A stretch of 64,000 nucleotides of DNA from CAYFVU01 sp964346645 (GTDB lineage: Bacteria; Spirochaetota; Spirochaetia; DSM-16054; Sediminispirochaetaceae): NCBI GenBank assembly GCA_964346645.1, contig CAYFVU010000004.1, positions 1-64,000 on the forward strand, in the 5' to 3' direction. Shown piece after piece: positions 32,471-41,290 of the stretch. The notes under the pieces were generated by a model. It was not told the origin of the DNA. It saw nothing but the letters and a program-made list of their open reading frames with translations, and searched no databases. Position numbers and translations under genes: made by a program. Position 1 is the first letter of the stretch. Each line of letters begins with the position of its first letter.

Positions 32471-33520
32471 TCAAACCCCCATCTCGTCTTCCGACCAGTC
32501 TATTACTACTCCCATGTACTCCTCGTTGTTCGTGCTCAGCTGCTCGTACGCGTTCTGTACCTCCCTTGGATAGATCCGGTGAGTACACATCGGACCGACC
32601 TTCAATTCTCCCGATTCGATCGCTCCGACCATTTCTCTCAATACCGATTCTCTCGATCGCGGGAGCATATCATTTTCGCCGCCTCCCTTTTCCGGTAACC
32701 TCATCTCGTGAGCCCCGGTAAGACGCGTATACTTCCGATGTATGAGAGAATATACATTCAGTTCCACTGCACCTCTAGAAGAACCGAGAAGAATAACCTC
32801 TCCCCCCGGATTCACGTATTCGAGGGCTTTACGCACGATCTCCGGAACTCCGGTCGCTTCTACTACGATATCTACACCCTCGTCCTCGGTGAGTTTTCTC
32901 AGCCGCTCTGCAGAGTCGGATCTGTCGGGAAGAAGAACGTATTCGATCCCGCACTCATGTGCAATGTCCAGCCTTCGCTCCGACAAATCCGATATGATCA
33001 CCTGTCGTGCCCCCTCTCGCTTATACAGCTGTGCAGCGAGGTTTCCGACTATTCCCGCTCCTATCACCAAGACACGGCTGTAATCGACCGACGCCGATGC
33101 CACCGAGGTGTAGGCAATCTGGGCAAACCGGCCGAAAAGAACGTGCCGCTCATCAATTCTCCCTGTGAACGGACTCCAGATCATGCTACGTGGTTTCAAT
33201 ACCCCATAACGTGCATGAGGCGGATAGTAGAGCACCATATCACCAACTTGAGGATATGCAGACCCATCCTCACTCTCATCCTCCATGAACTCTTCTACTA
33301 CTCCCACAGCGGCATATCCGGGCTGAACCGGATAGCGCGCCCATGTAATTGACGGATCGGAGAAACCTATGTGCGTTCCATTGAACAGAGCCAACTCTGT
33401 TCCGGGACTAATGAGACTACAGCGATTCCGTACCAACATTTGTCCTCTCTCGACCTCGGGCATATTCTGCAAATGAACTTCAGCCGTACTCTTTTTTGGA
33501 AATACTATAATCTCTTGCAC
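32471..33520 (-). CDS. Zinc-less medium-chain dehydrogenase (BchC/threonine-dehydrogenase-like)
   Basis: A 349-aa MDR oxidoreductase. The dinucleotide motif is VLVIGAGIVGNLAAQLY, with an acidic residue after the next strand (IISDLSERR). The usual zinc ligands are absent: the Cys position reads SLISPGTELALF and GHE reads PGYAAVG, as in the BchC-like subgroup. I chose GTG 33520 because GGAGAGAGG is 4 nt upstream; a GTG at 33547 would add 9 residues without a ribosome binding site. Between the GH31 and isomerase genes it probably oxidises a hydroxyl of the imported sugar. Confidence 0.78.
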   Translation of the reverse strand: MQEIIVFPKKSTAEVHLQNMPEVERGQMLVRNRCSLISPGTELALFNGTHIGFSDPSITWARYPVQPGYAAVGVVEEFMEDESEDGSAYPQVGDMVLYYPPHARYGVLKPRSMIWSPFTGRIDERHVLFGRFAQIAYTSVASASVDYSRVLVIGAGIVGNLAAQLYKREGARQVIISDLSERRLDIAHECGIEYVLLPDRSDSAERLRKLTEDEGVDIVVEATGVPEIVRKALEYVNPGGEVILLGSSRGAVELNVYSLIHRKYTRLTGAHEMRLPEKGGGENDMLPRSRESVLREMVGAIESGELKVGPMCTHRIYPREVQNAYEQLSTNNEEYMGVVIDWSEDEMGV

Positions 33521-33552
33521 GAAACCTCTCTCCTCTTGAGTGCTCACTCATT

Positions 33553-36030
33553 CTATTGAATTCTTTCGTAGTCTCCGGAAATCCTTGCCCGCAGCAACTC
33601 GGGAATACCCGGAGAACAGACGGACAACTCCCGCGACGACAGCAGCTCAATCTCTACCTTGTCTCCGGCCGTCTCTATGCTCTCACGATCAAATGAGAAA
33701 CCTCGCGGCAACTCGAACACGAAAGTTCGCCGTTTCTCCGACAGCATCATCTCACGCCTCTTCGAGAAGCGCAGCTCAACCCCTTCGCCATCAGCTGCCC
33801 TGTTCAACCGAAACCCCATGAGGTTTCTTCTTTCAGGAGAAAATAGACGATGTCCATCGTCCTCACCGTACTCGATTTCAACTAAGCCTTCCGCCGAAGC
33901 ACTCACCGATCCACCTTTGTCGGCTTTTTCTCCTCTATGAGGGGGATTACAGAGGATCCTGAGAGGATCGAAGATAGCCGTCTCGAGACGCCCAATTCGA
34001 TCGGACGTGAATACGAACGACCCCGTACGCAGGAGATACCTCGGATACCCGTCCATCTCAAGCTGAAAAACAGACCTCACTCCACCTTCTCTCAGCCCTC
34101 TCAACAGAGGATCGTACCATGTACTTCCTTCAGGCAGATATACTTCTCTCTCGAGCTGCCTCTCTTCGATCGCCGGTATAACCAAGATACTTGGTCCGAA
34201 GAGGTACACACCTCCGTCATATCCCATTGCCGTATCTTTCGGGTATTCAAGCTCGAGACTTCGCTCCATCGGTTTACCGGTAAGCGAGGCTTCAACCGCC
34301 ACCCTGTAGATCTCCGGCATGAAACGATAGTGCTCATATATCGAATTACGTATCTGCGGAAACACCTCCTCATACGTCCATGCCTCAGTTGGTATCCCTG
34401 CCGGATTCCACGAGTGGAGTACGAATCTCGGTTGAAAAACCGCCGATTCGCACCATCTCAAGAGGAGCTCACGAGTCGGCATGCCTCCGGAGAAGCCGCC
34501 TACATCGTGACCGTAATAGGGGATCCCGCTTAGTCCTAGATTCAATCCCATATCTACATTGTAGCGGAGAGAGGCAAAATCAGAGACGTTGTCCCCCGTC
34601 CATGTTCTCGAAAAGCGTTGTATACCAGCCCCACCGGCTCTAGTAATGATCCATGGCCGTGTATCCGGCTTCATCTCGAGAAGTGCCTCCCACGCGGCCT
34701 TGACCATGAGGTAGGATAAAAGAATGCGTCTATGAAAGATCGGAAGTCTCGGATCCTCCAATTCGAACTCGTTATTATCGTTCCATATACCGTCTACACC
34801 GTAATCTATAAATCGATTCTTCAGCTGCCTCTTCCATTCTTCTACCGCCTCATCGTTGGAGAAATCATATAGGGAGGCCTCTTCTCCCCAATAGTATTCG
34901 AGATACGGCTTGCCTCCCTCATCCTGTATAAAAAACCCCTTGCTCGCATACTCCTCATACCACGGATGACTCCTGAGAAAACCCGGCTTGATATTACACG
35001 CAATGTGGTAGCCTCTTTGCCGAATAGTAGATATGAACTGCCGTGGGTTCGTGAATTTGTCTGTATTCCACACAAAAGTGTAGCGCTTCCCGTTTGCATG
35101 TTTTACATACCCAGATGAGAGGTAGATACCCTCACATGGGAGCTCTTCCGACTCCACCCGAGCGAAGAACTCCTCTATTCTCTTCTCCGCATCATCGGAC
35201 TCTGCGTAGTTCATCGAAGAGCCGAAGAAACCGAATGTAAAGACCGGCGGCACATTAGGCCTGCCGGTCAACCATGTGTATCTCTCGAGAATATCCGTGT
35301 ACGTTTCTCCGGTAAATAGAATATAGCGAAACGGCGGAGTCTCCAAAGTAATATAGAAGTAGAAGTTACTCTCGACCCCCAGATCTATTTCTCCGACCGC
35401 AGGATTCGGTATGAAAATACCAGAGACTGCACACGTACGAGGATTACGTTTGATAAAGAAGGGAACGGACTTGTAGAGCGGATCCGAATACCCGGCATCG
35501 TAACTGAGCGCATCCCTATTGAACATCTTATAGCGACGCTTCTCCTTTCGCAAACTTCCCGTTTTGTCACCCATTCCGTAGAATCTGTCGTCCGTATCCA
35601 GGCGGAAGTTGAACTTGCCCGCCGCATCCTGCCCACCGCTGCTCAGGATTCGAATGGGATGTTTCGGCAGTACTGTGTTCCTATCGCCTATTTCTCCACC
35701 ATGAACGAGCACGTTGTCCCTGTATACAGCCACAACCCCCTCCGTCATCGAGACGGAAATACGATCCCTTCCACAGGGAATATATAACACCCCTGTGGTT
35801 AGTTCGGGTTCACCGAACCCCTCCTCTCCATCATTCGACGGCTCTGCGGCATAGAGACACTTCGAGGCCCTCTCCATCTTCGGAAGAGTAGGGAACTCCG
35901 CGAACTCATAGCTGAACTCATATACGCCGTCTCTCCATCTTCGTATAACTAAAGCTCCATCGCCCGAGACCAGGGTCACGCTATTCGGGTCATATGTGTT
36001 TAATTTGAATGTGTCTAAGTTTCGTTTCAC
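33553..36030 (-). CDS. Glycoside hydrolase family 31 (alpha-glucosidase/alpha-xylosidase type)
   Basis: An 825-aa GH31 enzyme. The N-terminal beta-sandwich (about 1-240) includes FYGMGDKTGSL. The catalytic barrel has the nucleophile Asp 418 in GIWNDNNEFE and acid/base Asp 480 in RTWTGDN, with GIPYYGHDVGGFSG following. Beta domains come after 620. No signal peptide, so it acts in the cytoplasm on an oligosaccharide brought in by the adjacent ABC transporter. Exact linkage unknown. Start is GTG, 2 nt after the permease stop, with AGGAGGAG somewhat distant at 13 nt. Confidence 0.92.
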   Translation of the reverse strand: MKRNLDTFKLNTYDPNSVTLVSGDGALVIRRWRDGVYEFSYEFAEFPTLPKMERASKCLYAAEPSNDGEEGFGEPELTTGVLYIPCGRDRISVSMTEGVVAVYRDNVLVHGGEIGDRNTVLPKHPIRILSSGGQDAAGKFNFRLDTDDRFYGMGDKTGSLRKEKRRYKMFNRDALSYDAGYSDPLYKSVPFFIKRNPRTCAVSGIFIPNPAVGEIDLGVESNFYFYITLETPPFRYILFTGETYTDILERYTWLTGRPNVPPVFTFGFFGSSMNYAESDDAEKRIEEFFARVESEELPCEGIYLSSGYVKHANGKRYTFVWNTDKFTNPRQFISTIRQRGYHIACNIKPGFLRSHPWYEEYASKGFFIQDEGGKPYLEYYWGEEASLYDFSNDEAVEEWKRQLKNRFIDYGVDGIWNDNNEFELEDPRLPIFHRRILLSYLMVKAAWEALLEMKPDTRPWIITRAGGAGIQRFSRTWTGDNVSDFASLRYNVDMGLNLGLSGIPYYGHDVGGFSGGMPTRELLLRWCESAVFQPRFVLHSWNPAGIPTEAWTYEEVFPQIRNSIYEHYRFMPEIYRVAVEASLTGKPMERSLELEYPKDTAMGYDGGVYLFGPSILVIPAIEERQLEREVYLPEGSTWYDPLLRGLREGGVRSVFQLEMDGYPRYLLRTGSFVFTSDRIGRLETAIFDPLRILCNPPHRGEKADKGGSVSASAEGLVEIEYGEDDGHRLFSPERRNLMGFRLNRAADGEGVELRFSKRREMMLSEKRRTFVFELPRGFSFDRESIETAGDKVEIELLSSRELSVCSPGIPELLRARISGDYERIQ

Positions 36031-36032
36031 GA

Positions 36033-36848
36033 TTAGTATTTTACTCCTCCTGAGGTAAGACCTTTAATAAAATATCGCTGAAACAACAGAAAGACGAAGA
36101 CCATCGGGATGATGGCAATAACCGTCATCGATAGCAGACTGGCCCAATGGATATCGTACTGGCCGACAAAATTCGAAAGTGCCAGTTGGAGAGTATACTT
36201 TTTCTGCTTACTGATAACGATAAAGGGCCAGAGAAAATCGTTCCAGCGCCACATAAAGGAGAAGATGGTGATGGTGGCGACGATCGGTTTGGCCAAAGGG
36301 AAGATAATGCTGCGAAAAATAAACCACTCCCCGCCTCCGTCTATTCGTGCCGACTCTATAAGCGAATTGGGTATAGTGAGCATGTATTGCCGTGCGAGGA
36401 AGACCCCCGTAGGAGTAGCCGCAGGTGGGATGATGATACCCCAAAGCGTGTTGAGCAAACCTATGTTTTTCTCGAGGATAAAGATCGGCACCATAATGAC
36501 CTGAAGCGGTACCATCAGCGTGGCTATCATAATATAGAATATGGTGTCTCTTCCTTTGAAGTAATATTTACTCAGAGCATAACCCGCCATTGTATTGATC
36601 ATTACCGTAATACCTGTAGACACAACGGCAACGAATACCGAATTTCGAAAGTAGAGAAAGAAGTCACCCGAGCGAAATGCCTCTATGTAGTTGCGAATGG
36701 TAGGTTCTTCTGGAAGAATGGTAAGGGGATACTGAAAAAGCTCAGACTGTGTCTTGAACGAGCTCAGGATAACCCACAAGACGGGAAAGAAGAAAACCAC
36801 GGTAAAAAAGAGGTAGAGGACGTACTTGTAAATAGGAACCTTATTCAT
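36033..36848 (-). CDS. Carbohydrate ABC transporter permease (MalG type)
   Basis: A 271-aa CUT1 inner-membrane permease with six predicted helices and the coupling motif ESARIDGGGEWFIFRSIIFPLAKP (EAA loop). It pairs with the MalF-type permease whose end it overlaps by 8 nt. No ATPase gene lies in this operon, so a shared MsmX-like ATPase encoded elsewhere must energise it. Confidence 0.94.
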   Translation of the reverse strand: MNKVPIYKYVLYLFFTVVFFFPVLWVILSSFKTQSELFQYPLTILPEEPTIRNYIEAFRSGDFFLYFRNSVFVAVVSTGITVMINTMAGYALSKYYFKGRDTIFYIMIATLMVPLQVIMVPIFILEKNIGLLNTLWGIIIPPAATPTGVFLARQYMLTIPNSLIESARIDGGGEWFIFRSIIFPLAKPIVATITIFSFMWRWNDFLWPFIVISKQKKYTLQLALSNFVGQYDIHWASLLSMTVIAIIPMVFVFLLFQRYFIKGLTSGGVKY

Positions 36849-37737
36849 TGCTGTACTCCTCTTTGTTCAGGCGGAATTGAAACATGGTAAAAAGACCGAT
36901 GACGATGAGGAGCATTATGGCGATCGCGGAGGCATAGCCCATTCGATCCTCTTCGAATGCAATCTGATATATATTCTGCACTAAGAATTTGGTCGCGCTG
37001 CCAGGCCCTCCTTTGGTCAGTACATAGATCAATTCGAAGGCCTTGAAGGCGCGTATGGTTGCAAGGACGATAACCACGAGCATAGTGGGCCGAATAAGAG
37101 GGAGCTTTATCTTGAAAAAGACTTGCAGACTCGAAGCTCCGTCTATCTCCGCTTGGTCGAAGAGATCTTCCGGAATAGCCTGTAGGCCGCCGATGAACAT
37201 CACCATATAGAAGCCGGTGAAAGCCCACACGGAGATGAATATGAGACTCGCATTGGCCATAAACGCGGTAGTGAGCCATCTCACCGGCTCGCCTCCGCTT
37301 ATCTTTATTAGAAAGTTTACGATACCAAGCTCATCTCCAAGGATCCACCTCCATGAAATACCGACGATAATGAGGCTGAGCATAGTGGGGAGATAAAAAA
37401 TACCCCGGAAAAAGCCGACTCCCGGATCGTTCTCCACGGTGAGCAGGGCCAAGCCGAGCGACGAGATTGTCAACAGAGGAACCACGAAGGCAACATAACG
37501 AATGGTGTTCCAAAATGTCTTCCAGAAATGCTCATCCTGAAGCAGTGCAACGAAGTTCTTGAATCCCACGAAGCTGTGTTCACCGAGCATGCTCCATTCG
37601 TAGAACGCCATACGCAGCCCCATTATCGCGGGAATAATGATGAAGATACCGAAGATGAGTAAATTCGGTGTAAGAAAGAGCATTGGGGCAAGTATTTGCT
37701 CAAAGGACCCTTTCAGTTTTTTCCTTTTCCGTAGCAC
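36841..37737 (-). CDS. Carbohydrate ABC transporter permease (MalF type)
   Basis: A 298-aa CUT1 permease with six predicted helices and EAA loop DQAEIDGASSLQVFFKIKLPLIRP. The start is GTG 37737 with GGAGG 5 nt upstream. It follows the binding-protein gene after a terminator hairpin and overlaps the second permease gene. Confidence 0.94.
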   Translation of the reverse strand: MLRKRKKLKGSFEQILAPMLFLTPNLLIFGIFIIIPAIMGLRMAFYEWSMLGEHSFVGFKNFVALLQDEHFWKTFWNTIRYVAFVVPLLTISSLGLALLTVENDPGVGFFRGIFYLPTMLSLIIVGISWRWILGDELGIVNFLIKISGGEPVRWLTTAFMANASLIFISVWAFTGFYMVMFIGGLQAIPEDLFDQAEIDGASSLQVFFKIKLPLIRPTMLVVIVLATIRAFKAFELIYVLTKGGPGSATKFLVQNIYQIAFEEDRMGYASAIAIMLLIVIGLFTMFQFRLNKEEYSNE

Positions 37738-37773
37738 ATTTTCCTCCGCGAGTTTTGATGGGTTTAAATAAAA

Positions 37774-37809
37774 GGCCGCAGCCCTTGTACGGGACGAGGA
37801 ACTGCGGCC
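37774..37809 (-). terminator. Terminator between binding-protein and permease genes (second transporter)
   Basis: GGCCGCAG and CTGCGGCC form an 8-bp stem with an inner CCC/GGG hairpin. The minus-strand transcript continues TTTTATTTAAA. As in the first transporter, this should keep binding-protein mRNA in excess of permease mRNA. Confidence 0.8.
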
Positions 37810-37827
37810 GAACGGTCATAGATCCGT

Positions 37828-39108
37828 TTAGAAGAACGTATTGCCCCTCTCGTGAATATTCTCCGCTGTCTCTTCGGCAGGTTGATTTCCCAGGAGCATC
37901 TCAACGATCTGCTCTCTTATGTAGGAGTAGATCTTGTTGAGCTCTGGGCTCTTCCAATCTTCGGCGGTAATCGCCGGTGTTACAGCCAGGTCGGCGGCCA
38001 TCGCCTGAAAATCTTTCGTGCGGGAGGAATACTGTATGTTGGTGTCGGTGCGCGCCGAAAGGTTAAAGGTGTTCTTGCAGTACATGGCATTGTGCTCTTT
38101 GTCGGAGAAGTGCAGCATGAGGTCGATCGCAGCCTCTTGATGCTTTGCTCCCTTGAAGGTACCGATAAACTTGCCTCCGGCGACACTCGAACGTATCTTC
38201 CGCTTCGGCATCCGAACAGCAGCCCACTCGAAGTCTTCGACATCGCGCGCATAGGCGTTGATTACCCAGGAACCGCCTATGTGAGAGGCAACGAGTCCCG
38301 CCTTGAACATCTCCTGCGGATTCTCCGACCCCATCCAAATGGAGGGGGGAACGAGACCGTCGTCGTGCAATCTCTTGAAGAACTTCAGAGCATCGAGGTC
38401 TTCCGGGGTACCGAAATTCATCGCCGTCTCGTCTTCATTGAGAAAGCGACCGCCCGCCTCGTAGAGGAGCGTGGACCATCGGTGGGGGCTGAAGTCATAC
38501 CCGAGTGCATAATCGAGATTCTCGTTTTCTGCAATGACCTTATTCATTGCGTCGTACCACTCCTCCCATGTCCAATCCTTAGAGAGCTCCCGCACGTCGA
38601 TACCCGCATTCTCGTAGTAGTCGACATTGACCACCATGCCGTTAGCCGTCGCCTCTGTGGGAAGAGCGATAACGTCTCCAGAGGGGTGAGTTGCAAAGGC
38701 TATCGATGCATCGTTGAATCCTGACAGCACTTGGTCTAAGTTGTCTACCTTTCCATTCAAGGGCTGCAGCTGATCGACAAACATTGCAATGTGGTTGTTG
38801 GTTACACGTGCGAGATCGGGTGGCTCGCCGCCGGCTATCATCAGCTTCAACCTCTTCTCGTATTCCTCGAAGGGTATCAACTGCAGGTCGATACTGACAT
38901 TCGGATGTGCATCGAGATAATCCTGAACCGTATTCTTGAAGACCTCCGATTCGTTTGCATCGTTGAACCAGAGCACCGACAGGGACACCTCTTCTGCTTC
39001 TCCGCCCTCGGCTTCTCCGGCTCCTTCCTGCTCCTGTTTACCTCCTGCCCATACGGGAAGAAGCAGGACTACCGCCAGAAATAATGTGAGGATAGCTTTT
39101 TTCCTCAT
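37828..39108 (-). CDS. Extracellular solute-binding protein, family 1 (CUT1)
   Basis: A 426-aa periplasmic sugar-binding protein. The signal peptide MRKKAILTLFLAVVLLLPVWA is followed by GGKQEQEGAGEAEGG, the same style of mature N-terminus as the other transporter here. The family-1 fold is indicated by VLWFNDANESEVFKNTVQDYL, GEPPDLARVTNNHIAMF and VNVDYYENAGIDV. AGGAGG precedes the ATG. First gene of the GH31 operon; its promoter lies between two LacI-type operators. Confidence 0.93.
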   Translation of the reverse strand: MRKKAILTLFLAVVLLLPVWAGGKQEQEGAGEAEGGEAEEVSLSVLWFNDANESEVFKNTVQDYLDAHPNVSIDLQLIPFEEYEKRLKLMIAGGEPPDLARVTNNHIAMFVDQLQPLNGKVDNLDQVLSGFNDASIAFATHPSGDVIALPTEATANGMVVNVDYYENAGIDVRELSKDWTWEEWYDAMNKVIAENENLDYALGYDFSPHRWSTLLYEAGGRFLNEDETAMNFGTPEDLDALKFFKRLHDDGLVPPSIWMGSENPQEMFKAGLVASHIGGSWVINAYARDVEDFEWAAVRMPKRKIRSSVAGGKFIGTFKGAKHQEAAIDLMLHFSDKEHNAMYCKNTFNLSARTDTNIQYSSRTKDFQAMAADLAVTPAITAEDWKSPELNKIYSYIREQIVEMLLGNQPAEETAENIHERGNTFF

Positions 39109-39120
39109 TTCAACCTCCTA

Positions 39121-39192
39121 TTGAATCGATTTGATTAAATTGTACATCCGTTTCTCCTGATACGTCAAGCATAAAATCAAATCGATTTGATT
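39121..39192. promoter_or_regulatory. Promoter bracketed by two LacI operators (GH31 operon / LacI gene)
   Basis: The perfect 18-bp palindrome AATCAAATCGATTTGATT is at 39175-39192, and an imperfect copy sharing GAATCGATTTGATT is at 39123-39136. Between them the minus-strand promoter TTGACG (39168-39163), 18 nt, TACAAT (39144-39139) drives the binding-protein operon. The upstream operator is also beside the divergent LacI gene promoter. Operator centres are 56 bp apart. Confidence 0.85.
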
Positions 39193-39233
39193 GCCGCTAT
39201 GAAAAGTTTTGTGTATATGGTATGATATACATT

Positions 39234-40226
39234 ATGGTTAAAATAACCGACGTTGCACGCGAGGCGGGAGTCTCCCCCTCTACTGTGAGCCACGTGTTGA
39301 ATGGAAACCGTCCGATCAGCGCACATACCAAGCAGCTCGTAAATGCGGCAATAGACAAGCTCGGCTACACCCCCAATGCGCATGCGAAGGCACTGAAAAG
39401 CCGAAAGAGCGGAATCATCGGATTCGTGGCAAGCAACATTACCGAGCTCTTCGTCACGCAGATCATTCGCGGCGTCGAATCTGTGGCAACTCCCCGCGGA
39501 AGTCATCTCGTTTTCACCTCCAGTGCCGAGTTCGATTACAATCTCGCCGAAACCCTCGATTTTCTCAAGGGTCGAAACCTCGATGGAATCATCGTGTCTT
39601 ACGGCATATCACAGAAGGACAACGCGGAAGATCTCCCCTCCCTCCCCTTTCCCCTCGTTACCATCAACCGCTTCTTGACTCGCAGTATGCCATGTATTCT
39701 TCCAGATAATCTGAACGGAGGAATAAGAGCCGCTGAACACCTCATTGAAATAGGGGCTGAGAGATTCGCGATGATCGCAGGCCCACGGAACCGACGCGCG
39801 AGCACGGAGCGTCTCGAGGGATTCAAGAATACATTGGAACGGCAGGGGAAAGAGCTCGATGAAAGCCGCATCCGCTACGGGGATTTCACTTACCGGGCCG
39901 GCTACGATGCCATGCGGGACATGCTTCAACAGAGTCCCGATTTCGATGGACTCTTCTGTGCAAATGACCACATCGCCGCCGGCGCGATCCATGCGGCTGA
40001 GAACACAGGCATTAGGGTTCCACAGGACATAGCGATCCTCGGATTCGACAACAGAGAATTCACCGCCTTCTGGCCCACTCCCATATCGACTTTTTCACAA
40101 CCGTTAGAAGAGATGGGGCGGCAAAGTGCAAAACACCTCTTCGACCTCATAGAGGGCCGGAGCGTACCTCCGACTACGTGGCTTCATAGTACGCTTATTG
40201 TCCGCAGATCCACCCACGTTCTCTGA
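39234..40226 (+). CDS. LacI-family transcriptional regulator (GH31/ABC operon)
   Basis: A 330-aa LacI/GalR regulator with HTH ITDVAREAGVSPSTVSHVL, hinge TPNAHAKALKS and effector domain ending STLIVRRSTHVL. The ATG at 39234 gives the usual family N-terminus (MVKITDVA); 39222 is an alternative but its ATG overlaps TATGAT. Divergent from the binding-protein operon, with a perfect palindrome in between, so it should repress that operon and itself. It ends 2 nt from the convergent oxidoreductase gene. Confidence 0.92.
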   Translation: MVKITDVAREAGVSPSTVSHVLNGNRPISAHTKQLVNAAIDKLGYTPNAHAKALKSRKSGIIGFVASNITELFVTQIIRGVESVATPRGSHLVFTSSAEFDYNLAETLDFLKGRNLDGIIVSYGISQKDNAEDLPSLPFPLVTINRFLTRSMPCILPDNLNGGIRAAEHLIEIGAERFAMIAGPRNRRASTERLEGFKNTLERQGKELDESRIRYGDFTYRAGYDAMRDMLQQSPDFDGLFCANDHIAAGAIHAAENTGIRVPQDIAILGFDNREFTAFWPTPISTFSQPLEEMGRQSAKHLFDLIEGRSVPPTTWLHSTLIVRRSTHVL

Positions 40227-40228
40227 GC

Positions 40229-41266
40229 TCAACTCACAAGACCCGCCGACCGGTAGATGCGCCGAATGAGGGAAACGGACTTTTTTCCTTCCTCTCCGTC
40301 GACCTCCGGTGACCTACCCTCCTCTAAGGCGCTGCAGATCTCCTCATACTGACGCAGGTGAGCAGTATACCCGATGTCCATCGGGTCGTGCGTGCCGCCC
40401 CCCTCTTCCGCTCCCCCGGTGCCGTAACGCTCCCGAATCCGCAGGTCTTCATCCGAAGGGCGGAGGAACTCCCACTTTGCGAGACGATGTTCCTCCAGCG
40501 CGACGGTGCCGCCGCTTCCGGTTATCTCGACACTCTTCAAACTACCGGGATATGCAGCGGTAGTACCCGCAAGCAGCCCGTATGCCCCGCTTTCGAAGCG
40601 GATCAGCACTGCCGCCGTGTCCTCGACCTCTATTCCCTCGTGCCCCCTGCAGGCGGCGAGCGCCTGCAGCTCTCGGACGGCTCCCATGTACCATTGCATC
40701 AGATCGACTACGTGAATAGACTGGTTCATCAGAGCGCCTCCTCCATCAAGACGCCATGTTCCCTTCCACGTACTGGAGCTGTAGTAGTCCTGATCCCGAT
40801 ACCAGAGCACCCGGCCTATGGCCATAGTAAGGGCACCGAAGCGCCCTGCCTCGATCGCCTCTTTTATGCGCCGAGCGGCAGGATGATAGCGGTTTTGGAA
40901 TACTGTCGCTACCGACACGCCGTGTTGCTTCGCCGTATCTATGATGCGGTCGCAGCGCTCCTCGGTAATTTCCAGAGGCTTTTCTATGACCAGGTGTTTG
41001 CCCTTCTTCGACGCCGCTATGGCCGGTTCGAGATGAGCACCAGAGGGGCTGCAGATCGAGACGACATCGATAGCATCGTCGTCGAGAAGTTCCTCGAGCT
41101 CTCTATAACGGCGGATGTCGAACTGTTCGGCAAATTGCGCTCCCTTCTCCTCGTTGGTCGAGTAACAGGCGAGAAGGCGACCGCCGTCTAAACGGCGAAT
41201 CGCCTCCGCGTGTATCTTCGCTACTGCTCCGGTGCCTATGATACCGAAGCCGAATGTCCGTGCCAT
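40229..41266 (-). CDS. Gfo/Idh/MocA family oxidoreductase
   Basis: A 345-aa NAD(P)-dependent oxidoreductase. GIIGTGAVAKIHAEAIRR is the Rossmann motif and VIEKPLEI carries the catalytic Lys. Then GGGALMNQSIHVVDLMQW has the active-site His of the family. Substrate unknown; in this operon (HAD phosphatase, LarA-like, gnd) a sugar acid or cyclitol is plausible. AGGGG lies 8 nt before the ATG. Last gene of the operon. Confidence 0.88.
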   Translation of the reverse strand: MARTFGFGIIGTGAVAKIHAEAIRRLDGGRLLACYSTNEEKGAQFAEQFDIRRYRELEELLDDDAIDVVSICSPSGAHLEPAIAASKKGKHLVIEKPLEITEERCDRIIDTAKQHGVSVATVFQNRYHPAARRIKEAIEAGRFGALTMAIGRVLWYRDQDYYSSSTWKGTWRLDGGGALMNQSIHVVDLMQWYMGAVRELQALAACRGHEGIEVEDTAAVLIRFESGAYGLLAGTTAAYPGSLKSVEITGSGGTVALEEHRLAKWEFLRPSDEDLRIRERYGTGGAEEGGGTHDPMDIGYTAHLRQYEEICSALEEGRSPEVDGEEGKKSVSLIRRIYRSAGLVS

Positions 41267-41290
41267 ATTTAGCCCCTGCCGCTCTCGCAG

